A stretch of 26,704 bases of DNA from assembly GCA_048213135.1 (NCBI GenBank), contig AFZH01017736.1:1-26704 (forward strand). The letters are read 5' to 3'. This DNA is from Reclinomonas americana ATCC 50394 (taxonomy: Eukaryota; Jakobida; Jakobea; Jakobida). Of this stretch, positions 1 through 8,993 are shown one piece after another. The notes beneath the pieces were generated by a model. That model was given only the letters and a program-made list of their open reading frames with translations, was not told where the DNA came from and did no database searches. Position 1 is the stretch's first letter. Each line of letters opens with the position of its first letter. The translations under genes and the position numbers were made by a program.

Positions 1-133
1 CTCTCTCCTCTCCTCCTCTTCCTTCCTCCTCCTCTCCTCTCCCTCTCCCTCCCCTCCCCTCCCCTCCCCTCCCCTCCCCTCCCCTCCCCCTCTTCCCTTT
101 TACCCCCTCCCCTCTCCCTTCCCTTCGCCTCAC
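1..133 (-). repeat. Kinesin intron (partial) with a (GGGGA)n tract on the sense strand
   Basis: This is the 5' part of an intron that follows the last kinesin exon in the window; its donor reads GTGAGG just left of base 134. On the sense (minus) strand it is almost pure purine. Bases 51-90 are seven perfect CCCCT units followed by CCCCC on the plus strand, i.e. (GGGGA)n in the pre-mRNA, a G-quadruplex-capable run. No coding potential is seen. The intron continues off the left edge. Confidence 0.7.
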
Positions 134-3100
134 CTGACTCTCGGCCAGCGCCCGCGAAAGATTATCATTCTCCCGCTGCAACTCCTTTGCGCGATTCTTG
201 ACCTGCTGGAACGACCGCTGCAACTCCTCCATCACACTGTGCGCCGCCTCCAAAGTGGCGCGCATGCGACTGTTGGACTTGCGCAGCACCAGATTCTCCT
301 GCTCGACCGTGCGCGACGAGTGCTCCAGTTCACCCGCCAGCGATGTGGCGTGCTCGTCCACCACCACAAACATTTGCCGCAGCGACGAAATGTCGTCCTC
401 CAAATTGGCCACGGCCGCACTCGAGGTGGCCAGCCGTTGCGCCAGCAGCGCATTCTCCGCACGCGCATTGTTGTACAGTCGGATGGCGTCGGCGTGCTCG
501 GCACGCAGCTGCGCCAGCGCCTTTTCCAGCACGCCGGTGGTGTGCTGCAATTGTTGTTCGCGCTGCGGAGGGACATGAAGTGAGGAGTGTGCAAGAGAAG
601 GGGGAGGAGAGAAAAGTGTGAGTTGCGCACCACACGCGTGGCGTTGAGCAGCGCCTGCATGTCGCTCAGCTCCTGCCGCAACCGCGCAACATCGGTCTCT
701 GTACGCATATCAGCAGGTGAGTGAGCACGGAGAGGATAATGAACAGCAAGTTTCCAGTCAGCAGTACCATTACCGTCGACTCCGATCGCCGCCACGGCCG
801 CCGCGGTCGCCGTACCTGGTGATCCCGGTTGTTGCTTGGCGCTCAGAGCGTCGGTCAGCATCTGGATGCGCTGCTTGTGCACATGCAACGCCTCCTCCAT
901 CTGCCGCAGCGCAGCGGCGTCTCTCCGACTCGACTCCAGCTCGCTGGTCAGGTACTGGCACTGTAGCCGTGACGCATCCAGCTGCGCACGCAGCTCATGG
1001 ACACTATCACCGCCGCCGCCGCCACCACCACCTCCACCATTCCGCATTCGCGCCTCGGCAGCCTCACGCGCCGTCCGCTCCTCCTTCAGCTCGCGCAACA
1101 CTCGCGCCAACTCCACCGCCACTCGTTGCGATTCGCGCTCCGCTGCCTTCACTTGCTCCTCCAGCTGTTTGCTTCGCCGCCGGGCACGATCCAACTCGCG
1201 ACTCAGTGACTGTGGGAGATCGCTGTCAGCGATGGGAAGAAAAGGGAGAGACACGTGCATTGACATTGCCAAACCTCTTGCTCTCCGGCGCCGGGGACGG
1301 GCGACAGTGAGGGGGAGATGACACGACTGCGCTCCGTTTCCAACTCGGACTGCAGCCTGTCGACCGCATACTGCGACTCCTCCAACTCGGCGCCCAATGT
1401 GGCCGTGATCTTGCATTCCTCTGCGAATGGGGGGAAGAAAAGAGTGAGACAAAGTAGGCAAACTTTACCCAGTTAATCTTTGTGTCAACCCAAAGCTCAG
1501 TCTCCCTCTCTCTTTTCCAACTGTCAATCTCCCCATCCGCATTCCCTCAATATTTGTGCTCTCTCTCTCTCTCTCTCCCTGCAACTGCCAATCGCTCCAG
1601 CCCGTATTCCCTCAATTACTCGCTCTCTTTCTGTCATTGTCTGCCTCCTCTCCCCGTATCTTCTCCGGCATTCTACCTGTCTCTCTCTACGCCCTTCTCC
1701 CCTCCCTGTCTCCATTCCCTCCTTCCCCTATTACCCTTTCCCCTTAACCTTCCCCTAATACCCCTTCCCCTTTCCACCCCCTTTCCCTTTCGGCGCACCT
1801 TCGAGCTCCTTGCTGAGCTCTGCCACCCGGCTCTGCAACTTGTGACACTCGTCCCGCAATCGCGTGTTCGTCACCAACGCCTCACTCAGCTGATCCTCCG
1901 CACGGTTGCGTGCCGATGTCTCCGCCCGCAATTGCGCCTCCTGCATCTTGAGCGCCTGATCCTCACCACAGTCAGTCAAGAGCTCAACCCATTTCCTTTT
2001 GACAACAACCGCATTACCTCAGCATCCGCCTCCAGACTCTTGCGTGCCTCCTCGAGCTTGGCGACCAGGCCCTGAATCTCGGGCCGACTGTGCTCGATGC
2101 GATCCTGCAGCAGTGCGCAGTCGGACTCCGCGGCAGTCAACCTCTCGCGCAGCTGGTTGCGCTCCAATTCCAGCAGCTGAATGCGATCGGCCAGCACACT
2201 CGGCGTCTGGTTCGCCATGTGCGCACGACTGAGTGCCTCCTCAGCTCGCTGCTGCGCGGCGGCGTGTGCCAACCGCGTCTCACGCTCGGCCAGCAGCTGC
2301 GCTCGCGCCTCCGACAAGTGCGAATCGTACAATGCGTGTCGTGTGCGCTCCGTGGCCAGCGTCGACTCTGCCTCGCGCAACCGGCTCTCCAGCTGCTTCA
2401 CTCGGTCGTGCTCCATGTTCAAGCGTGCCTCCACCGCCGACAATTCCTGCGTGATGGCAAGTATGAGAGGAGTGCATTTCCGAATCACCCACACACAGAG
2501 AGAGGATCGTAACTTGCTGCAGCTGCGCCGACTTGCGTGACTCGCTGTCCAACGAGCTGCGCAGCGATGAGACCACCATTTTCGACGACAACAACTCCTG
2601 GTCCAGTGAGATGCGGCGGCCCTGTTGCATCGCGGGGTCAATGAAGAGAAGCGCACTATGAAATCAACGGCGAGCGTCACGCACCTGGTTCTCCGCCACG
2701 GCCTCCTCCAGCGACGCCGAGCGGAACCTCTCATCCTCCACCGCCGACTCGAGAGCAGCCAGTCGCTCCGTCACTCGATACAAGTCGTCGGCGACCGACT
2801 GCTTCAGACGCCGCTCGTTTTCCGTCTGCGTGCGCGCCTCATTCACGTCTCTTCTCAGTCGTGCCGACACGGCGCGCTCTGCAAGGGGGGAAAAGACGCA
2901 AAATCAGTGGTACTGCAAGCAGAAAAAAACACAACTGCAGTACCCACCTTTCGCCAGTGCGCCATGCATAAACGACCACGCCAGCTCCACTGCCGCCTTG
3001 CCCTCCAACTTCTCCTTCTTCGCCTCCGCCACCAGGTGCCGCATGAATGCCGTATTTTCCATGCGAGGTGATGGTGTCGGCGCGCGAAGCGGCGATCCAG

Positions 3101-3742
3101 TGCGCGGCGTGTGCAGCAGACGCGGCACAAAGTCCGGCACCGTCACTCCCACATCCTCCGCCTCCACCGCCTCCACTTCGTGTGTGTACTGCTCAATGTC
3201 ACGGAAAAGACCGTCGCCATCGGCGTCCGCACTGTCGTCACCCTCCTGTCCATCGCCGCCAAAGTCGTCATCCTCCTGCCCGACTCCACCAGCCGCATAG
3301 TCGCCCGCGTCGACGGCCGACTGTGAATCAGCAGCTGCCGTGGCGGCTGACGCTGATGACGCCGACATGACCGGCACATTCTTGCGCGCCTTGGCGGGCA
3401 GCCGAATGCGCATGGCCTTCGAGGCCGTGACGAGAGTCGTACGCGCCTCCTGCGCACAGCTCTCGCTGTCGTTCACGCACGCAATCATGAGGGTGTAGCC
3501 GTTGGAGGTGAGACCCTCGTGCAGCAGGCGCGTCAGCTTCGAGTCGCGGTACGGCACGTGATTGGCCACCAACGACGACTGATTAGCGTCGCGAGAGGCC
3601 GCTCGGAGCGCAGTAATGACACGACCCAGTGCCGACACATCTTGATTGACTGCAGTCACCTGAGGGAGAATGAAAGGGTGGTGATGAGGAAGACAACCAA
3701 CGGCGGAGAGTAGATGCGACAAGGGCATCACACACGCTCTCA

Positions 3743-3773
<31 letters not shown>

Positions 3774-5603
3774 TCTCTCTCTCTCTCTCTCTCTCTCACG
3801 CACGCATAGACACACACTCACACACTCTCAAACACTTCCTTGCACCCACCTCTGGCGGAAAGTTGGCATTCAACAACTCCTCCTTTGATTGCCGCTGTGT
3901 GCGCACGAAACCAGCCGTGTCCACGAGTCGCATGCAACACAGTGGTCTTGGTCGTCGTACACCTGGGCGATCGCACTCAGCACACCATAGCGAGGGGGAC
4001 GAGAGATCTGCTGGCAAACCATCGGCAACGGGATACAGATTCAACACGAGCACCGCATGCGACAGCGAATCCTGTTGCTGTCGCCCACCGACCGTCCTCC
4101 TCCTCAATCCACGCTCAATCACCGCATGGCACTCGCCGGCCGTCGGCGGAGTCGCTTCGACGGCACCCTTTAATACCGTGCCGTGACGCGACTCCTCGAT
4201 ACGCACCACCTGTGTGACACCACAACAAGAATGAGAGAATGCAATGAATCTTCTTCCACAAGGCACCGCACCGTTCCACGCTTGGGATCGGCCAGCAGAT
4301 CGACCACCGTGTCGTTGCGAATCTCCACAAAATTGACCACCACCTGCACGGCTAACCGTCGCGCCTCAATCAATGCGTACACATCCTCCACGGTGCGCTG
4401 CACGACGCCTCGCATGTCCGGTCGCAGCAGCATGCCCATCAGCTGACTCTTTCCGGTGCATTTCTGCCCATAGGCAAACACACACACATTGTTGCCGTTC
4501 AGGAACGGATCCACCAGCGGCGACACGGCGGCCTCGTACGCGAGACTGCCATTGTCCTCGGGCGAGAACACATTGCTGAAGCGCAAATGCTGCTCCACAC
4601 AGTCGGGAAATCTCGCATGCAGCGTGCAACTCGACGACTGCTGCACCGTGGGCGACGTATCACCGCTACCACTGGCATCCTCAGCACCAAGGTGCCGAAT
4701 GCACACCGCCACCTGCAACGCAGCCGCACTCCGATCCAGCAACTCGCCCGCTGCGCCCTCGCTCACCGCGAACTCGTCCAGCTCGTCTCCGCGTGGTGTG
4801 GCGGTGCCCGATCGCTAGGAAGCGAAGGGAGGGCGAATGAGTGAGGCAATGGAGAGGGAGGAGGAGGAGGAGGAGGAGGAGGAGGAGGAGGAGATGAAGG
4901 AGAAGAAGAAGGAGAACAAGAACAAGAAGAACAAGAAGAAGAACAAGAACAAGAAGGAGAAGAAGAAGAACAAGAACAAAAACAAGAAGGAGAAAAAGAA
5001 CAAGAACAAGAGCAAGAAGAAGAAAAGAAAATGTACAAAGAACAAGAAGAAGAACAAGAAGAAAGAAGAAGAAGAAGGAGAGGAGAAGAAGAAGAACAAG
5101 AGCAAGAAGAAGAAAGAAGTCGCTGAGGAGGCCAAGGAGAAGAAGAGGAAGATCAAGATCAAGAAGACGAAGCCAAAGAAGCAGAACAAGGATGAAGGAA
5201 AGAAGGAGAGGAGAATGAAGGAGGAGTGCGGATCAAGAGAAGCAGGCACTGAGCATCAAGGAGAGAGACGCACCGGTCGTGTCCGCGGAGACACCATTGT
5301 TGACGACGAAGCCGACGATGCCGGTGCCTTGGCTGAAGATGCCGGCGCCTTGGCCACCGATCGCGACACAGGACTACGCCCAGCCGCCGCCGCAGTCGCA
5401 GTACTCGGTCTCGCACCTCCACCTCGCACAGTCGTCGTCGCAGCAGCAGCAGCACGCGCAGTGGCCGGTCTCCCTCCCACCAGCGACGAGCGACCACCTC
5501 GTGGAGTTGTCTCTGTCGAGGTGGCCGTGGAAGACGACGATGACGTGGCCTTGGTCGCCTCGGCATTCCACTTGGGCAACAGCTGACTCTTGTACGACGC
5601 CAT
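134..5603 (-). CDS. Kinesin-like motor protein with N-terminal motor and long coiled coil (3' end outside window)
   Basis: Microtubule-motor family protein. Exons by eye: 5274-5603, 4272-4814, 3850-4209, 2948-3659, 2685-2878, 2514-2621, 2018-2446, 1799-1961, 1323(or 1275)-1420, 816-1209, 631-698, 134-562; all phases agree, giving about 1,276 residues before the edge. Residues 1-115 are a Ser/Ala/Thr-rich basic head. The motor spans about 120-480: FAYGQKCTGKS (P-loop 226-233), DSLSH (switch I, 338-342), DTAGFV (switch II, 388-393), NQDVSALG (416-423) and YRDSKLTRLL (448-457), the last two being classic kinesin signatures. An acidic linker (about 500-600) follows, then heptad-rich coiled coil from about 650 on, broken by a run of ten glycines in exon 816-1209. 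Switch I lacks the usual Arg (SSRSH) and switch II the usual Glu (DLAGSE), so ATPase activity is doubtful. Subfamily not recognised. The start ATG at 5603 is the first in frame after the divergent promoter. Confidence 0.9.
1421..1798 (-). repeat. 378-nt kinesin intron, purine-rich 5' side (sense)
   Basis: The intron lies between the exons ending at 1799 and starting at 1420 (donor GTGCGC, acceptor CGCAG). On the plus strand 1480-1798 is CT-rich, including (CT)9 near 1560 and repeated CCCTTTCCCC blocks, so the transcript is GA-rich there; the last ~40 nt before the acceptor are pyrimidine-rich in sense. Small plus-strand open frames here are shadows of the low complexity. Confidence 0.75.
3660..3849 (-). 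repeat. Kinesin motor intron with (GA)n microsatellite
   Basis: This intron (donor GTGGGT, acceptor CCCTCAG) separates switch II from the NQDVSALG helix of the motor. It contains two long (CT)n runs on the plus strand (about 3739-3766 and 3775-3797), so (GA)n in the transcript, and ends in a pyrimidine-rich stretch. The flanking exons join in phase 0 to give a normal kinesin order. Confidence 0.8.
4815..5273 (-). repeat. 459-nt kinesin first intron made of GAA/AAC-type triplet repeats
   Basis: The intron runs from a GTGCGT donor to a TTCCTAG acceptor. About 4855-5220 on the plus strand is (GAG)n then mixed GAA, AAG and AAC triplets, i.e. TTC/CTT/GTT triplets in the transcript, forming an extended pyrimidine-rich tract. 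The exons on both sides join in phase 0. Its triplet nature leaves long open frames on both strands (Lys/Glu-rich on plus, Phe/Ser/Leu-rich on minus) that I do not call genes. Confidence 0.8.
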
Positions 5604-5985
5604 CCCTGCCTGCCTCTGCGTGTGTGCGTTCTCTCACACACTTCGGAGACGCGGAATATCAAGAGAGGAAAGTCAGTGGCGATTCGCAATCACATGAAAC
5701 AAGAAGAGAACACATAGTTGTGCAAACAGAGTAAGACACGCACGCGAGTGCACAGACAAGGACTGTGAGAAGAGTGTGCGCGTTGTCATGGTACAATGGC
5801 GCGCTCTTGCGGGCCCGCTTCTCACTCTCACTCTCTCACACACACGCGCACTCACTGCGCCTCGCCACAGCGCACATACATAGAGCAAGAGATGCGACTC
5901 ACCCCACACACAATGCGCACAATCACAGTTGCGTTCACCACTCCAATCCAATCAACCAGCAATCCTGTATCTCATCATCTTGACA
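5604..5985. promoter_or_regulatory. Divergent promoter region between the kinesin and zinc-finger genes
   Basis: These 382 bp separate two divergent start codons, so they must hold both promoters and 5' UTRs. The stretch 5818-5860 has short CT and CA runs. I see no clear TATA box and cannot place transcription starts. No convincing coding sequence is present, although some frames remain open upstream of the zinc-finger ATG. Confidence 0.5.
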
Positions 5986-7480
5986 ATGGAGACCGCGTCG
6001 CTCATGCCGCCTCCGCCCGCGCTTCCTCCCGTGCGATTCACACGCATCGAGATCGACGGGATGATCAGCGCAAGCGAGTCGGGATTCTCATCTTCCGCTG
6101 ATTGCTCAGAAGACGAAGAAGAAGAAGACGACGCGCCTGCCTCACTGTCATCAGTGACGACAACTGCCGTGACAAGAGCAAGTGGAGATGACGCTGACAG
6201 GTGAGCAAGGAAGAGGTCTTTTGTGCGCCATGTGCACATTCACATCATCCACTTTTTCTCTCTTTGTGTAGAACGTGTGCCATTTGTCAGCGGAGGTTCA
6301 CGAAACCCGCGCGTCTTCAGCGTCACATGCTGGTGCACACGGGCGAGCGACCACACGCGTGTCCTCATGAGGGATGTGAGAAGAGATTCCGGCGATTGCA
6401 TCACGTGCAGAGGCATGTTCGATCGGCGCACACGGGCGAGCGACCGTACGCGTGCACTGTGGAGGCGTGTGTGTCGCGTTTTGCACATGCGCATCATTTG
6501 CGGCGACACATGCAACAGGTGCATGGTGTGAAGAAGGAGGAGGACGACACGCAGCGGGACAAGTCGGTGATTGGCGAGGTGTGCGATGATCGGCTGCAGT
6601 GCGACGAGTGTGGGCGACAGTTTGCCAAGAAGAAGGATCTGCGAGTGCATCAGCGCGATGAGCATTTGCGCAATGAGTGTGGAGTGTGTCATCGGCGATT
6701 TGCGACGCCGTCCAAGCTGCGACGGCATGCGGAGATTCATGATGCGACGTTGTTGCGGCACTTTTGCACGCAGTGTGGCGAGGGATTCCATGCGTATCGC
6801 CAGCTGCAGGCGCACACGCGGGAGGCGCATGGAGCGAGGCAGCCGCGGCCGCGAAAGCGAACTGCCGAGGAAATGGGAGACGAGGACGAGGAGGGAGAGC
6901 GGGAGCTTCTCGCTGGCGTGATGGTGGTGGATAGTCAGCGTGTGGCATGCCCCTATCCAGGTGAGGCTGTTGGAGCATGAGGATGAGGAGAGCGACGCGG
7001 CGTGTTGACCAACAGCAATGCTGCATTGCAGGGTGCGACAAGACGTACAGCAAGCAGAGCAACCTCAACGCGCACATTCGCGCCAATCACCTGGCGGAGA
7101 GGCCACACACGTGCTCCGTGTGCCAGACGGCCTTTGCGCACAAGCACCTGCTGGCGCGTCACATGCGAACTCATCGCGAGGCACCAGCAGCAGCAGCAGC
7201 AGCTCCGCCACTGTCGATCGACATGTCGGTGGTGATGGCGGCCTCGCGCAGCACCGCAGCCACTGACGCAGTCGCCATGCCACCACCTCCACTGCTGCTG
7301 CCGGTGGCAGTCGAGTCGCCAGCCACCAAACGTCGACGCACGTCGGCAGCTGCGATCATGTCGCCAATCTCTCCGCTGCCGCCGAGCATGGCCTTCGACA
7401 TGGAGGTGTTTGCCAATGCGCGGGCGCGGATGGATGAGGCTCTTGTGCAGCAGCTGTTGCCGAGGTCCACGACTACATGA
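5986..7480 (+). CDS. Eight-finger C2H2 zinc-finger protein, TFIIIA-like
   Basis: Probable nucleic-acid-binding protein of 450 residues. Exons 5986-6200, 6272-6960 and 7032-7480; junctions keep phase and the second one rebuilds a finger (CPYPGC split across exons). Residues 1-71 are Pro-rich then acidic (a run of Glu/Asp near 40-50). Eight C2H2 fingers follow: 74-94, 102-125, 133-156, 182-203, 208-228, 237-258, 298-321, 329-349. The first three are joined by TGERP linkers; fingers 2, 3 and 7 have the C-x4-C spacing common in TFIIIA. A 39-residue basic then acidic spacer separates fingers 6 and 7. The C-terminus (350-450) is Ala/Pro/Ser-rich with a KRRR patch near 386-390. TFIIIA (5S rRNA gene activator and 5S RNA binder) is the best guess, given finger number and layout, but TFIIIA usually has nine fingers; a general C2H2 factor is the alternative. 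Confidence 0.85.
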
Positions 7481-7542
7481 ACTTCACATGTCCTAGTTTC
7501 ATGATTTCTTCTTCTTCTTCGCGCTGTGAGAGCAAAGACAGT

Positions 7543-8889
7543 ATGAGTGGCGGTCGCGATCCTTACAGCTGTGCACGAGAGGCCAGTGAGGACGATCATC
7601 ATCACCATCATCATCACGGGGACGCAGGGCATGTTTGTGATGGAACTTGTGACCACGACCACGGTGATGGTGAGCGCGGTTTACACAACGCACAGAGGCA
7701 GAGAGTGCGTGTGTGTGTGTGCGTGTACATGAGAGACTTCAGCTTTCTCGCGCATGTGAGCATTGCTCGGAATGAGTTGTCTCAAGATCAAATGTGCTTG
7801 TCGATGATAATAGCTGGAGAAGGTCAGGAAGACACACTGTTCAGTGTGATGGACTTGGATCGCATTCGAGCGATGAATGTGCAGGATGATGAGGATGGAG
7901 CGCGACGTGTCTTCAAGCCGTGGTACAAGAGGAGAGATCGCACGGAGGTAGGGAATGGATCTTCGACTTGTCTCCCTTCTCCTCCTCCTCCCCTGCTCCT
8001 TCCTCCTCGTGTTCTCTTCCTTCTCTGTTGGTATCGTCTTCCTTTTTCCCCTTCTCCTGAATCTCGTCTTCTCCTTATGCTACTTCCTCTCCTCTCCTCG
8101 TCCTCCGCATGCACTTCGTCTTGCTTGTCATCATCATCTCCTTCTTCTTCTTCGTTGTCATCATCTTCCTCTCCTCTCCTCTCCTCTTTCCTCTCCTCTT
8201 TCCTCTCCTCACCTCTCCTTTTCCTCTCCTTCCTTCTTCGTTATCATCATCTTCCTCTCCTCTCCTCTCCTCTTTCCTCTCCTCTCCTCTCCTCTCCTCT
8301 CCTCTCCTCTCCTCTCCCCTTCACCCTTTCCCATATATCCCCCTTAATCCCCTTTCCCCTAATCCCTTTGTTTCAGTTCATGGAGAGCGACGCCGACGAC
8401 GAGATGTTGATTGTGGTGCCCTTCACCTCCGCCGTCAAGCTCAAGAAGATCGTGATCCTGGCCGACGACGGCGGCGCCTCCCCCGACAAGGTCAAGCTGT
8501 TTGTCAATCGCGAAGGCATTGATTTTGACGATGCGCAAGCCCTGGAGCCGGCGCAGACCATTGAGCTGGCGCGCACTGACGGCCACTCGCCGGCGGTGGA
8601 GATCGAGTATCCGACACGCATTCAGAACTTCCAGACGGTGCACAACTTGACCATGTTCTTCCAGGGCACGGCCGGCGGTGTGGAGCAGTCGCGCATCTTC
8701 TACATTGGCTTCAAGGGCGAGAATACGCAAGTTGCGGCATCTCGTCATAGTCGCCTTTGTCGTCATTATTCACTGACCATGTGGAAACAGCTGAAGCGCG
8801 GCGTGGTGGAGGCCGTGTACGAGGCGCGGGCGCAGTTGTCGGACCACAAAGTGCGTGGTGAATCGTCCGGCAGCCGCACAGTCAACTAG
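7543..8889 (+). CDS. PITHD1: PITH domain-containing protein 1 orthologue
   Basis: Small soluble protein of 237 residues carrying one PITH domain (proteasome-interacting thioredoxin domain, also the C-terminal part of TXNL1). Exons 7543-7669, 7814-7947, 8377-8730, 8791-8889; every junction keeps frame. As in animal PITHD1, the N-terminus is His/Cys-rich (seven consecutive His, then C-x3-C), followed by the landmarks VFKPW, FMESDADDEML, FTSAVKLKKI and RIFYIGFKGE. I chose ATG 7543 (MSGGRD) because it best matches the family start; in-frame ATGs at 7477 and 7501 exist, and 7477 overlaps the stop of the upstream gene as ATGA. Only 62 bp separate the two genes. The family is reported to associate with the proteasome and to be redox-linked; a specific role here is unknown. 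Confidence 0.93.
   Translation: MSGGRDPYSCAREASEDDHHHHHHHGDAGHVCDGTCDHDHGDGERGLHNAQRQRVRVCVCVYMRDFSFLAHVSIARNELSQDQMCLSMIIAGEGQEDTLFSVMDLDRIRAMNVQDDEDGARRVFKPWYKRRDRTEVGNGSSTCLPSPPPPLLLPPRVLFLLCWYRLPFSPSPESRLLLMLLPLLSSSSACTSSCLSSSSPSSSSLSSSSSPLLSSFLSSFLSSPLLFLSFLLRYHHLPLLSSPLSSPLLSSPLLSSPLPFTLSHISPLIPFPLIPLFQFMESDADDEMLIVVPFTSAVKLKKIVILADDGGASPDKVKLFVNREGIDFDDAQALEPAQTIELARTDGHSPAVEIEYPTRIQNFQTVHNLTMFFQGTAGGVEQSRIFYIGFKGENTQVAASRHSRLCRHYSLTMWKQLKRGVVEAVYEARAQLSDHKVRGESSGSRTVN
7948..8376 (+). repeat. 429-nt PITHD1 intron of CTCCT repeats
   Basis: The second PITHD1 intron (donor GTAGGG, acceptor TTTCAG) interrupts the PITH domain just before FMESDADD. Nearly all of it is pyrimidine on the sense strand, with arrays of CTCCT (longest about 8276-8317) and interspersed CTTCTTC and TCATCATC units. 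The open frame that continues through it is a consequence of the repeat and is not coding, because it would insert Ser/Leu runs into a conserved domain. Confidence 0.85.
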
Positions 8890-8993
8890 ATCACCAGAGA
8901 AAGCAGCGAGTAAAAAAGCAAGAGGATTTGCGCATGTAATTTGTAGATTGATTGTCTCTCCTGCAAAGAAGAGAGAACACACTCCCATACCCC
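8890..8993. other. Convergent 3' ends of PITHD1 and the dehydrogenase gene
   Basis: These 104 bp lie between the stop codons of two converging genes and must hold both 3' processing sites. The stretch is AT-richer than the genes. A TGTAAT occurs near 8936, but I see no AATAAA on either strand and cannot assign a polyadenylation signal. Confidence 0.5.

Noticed and set aside
1-100. Possible telomere from the CCCCT repeats
   Set aside because: The tract is flanked by other CT-rich intron sequence on both sides and follows a kinesin exon with a proper donor, so an internal intron repeat is more likely.
1275-1322. Choice between two kinesin donors (GTCATC at 1322, GTTTGG at 1274)
   Set aside because: Both keep the frame and differ by 16 residues; neither can be excluded, so I made no separate claim.
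198-1461. Several open frames on both strands over the kinesin coiled-coil exons
   Set aside because: They are shadows of GC-rich coding sequence; the coiled-coil frame is the one with heptads and phase-matched splice sites.
4837-5586. Plus-strand 249-codon Lys/Glu-rich open frame
   Set aside because: It lies over the kinesin first exon on the opposite strand and over the triplet-repeat intron; composition is explained by the repeat and there is no recognisable domain.
7477-8889. Reading PITHD1 as one uninterrupted 470-codon gene
   Set aside because: It would insert Ser/Leu repeats and a Cys/Val run into the conserved domain; removing three introns restores the family sequence exactly at the junctions.
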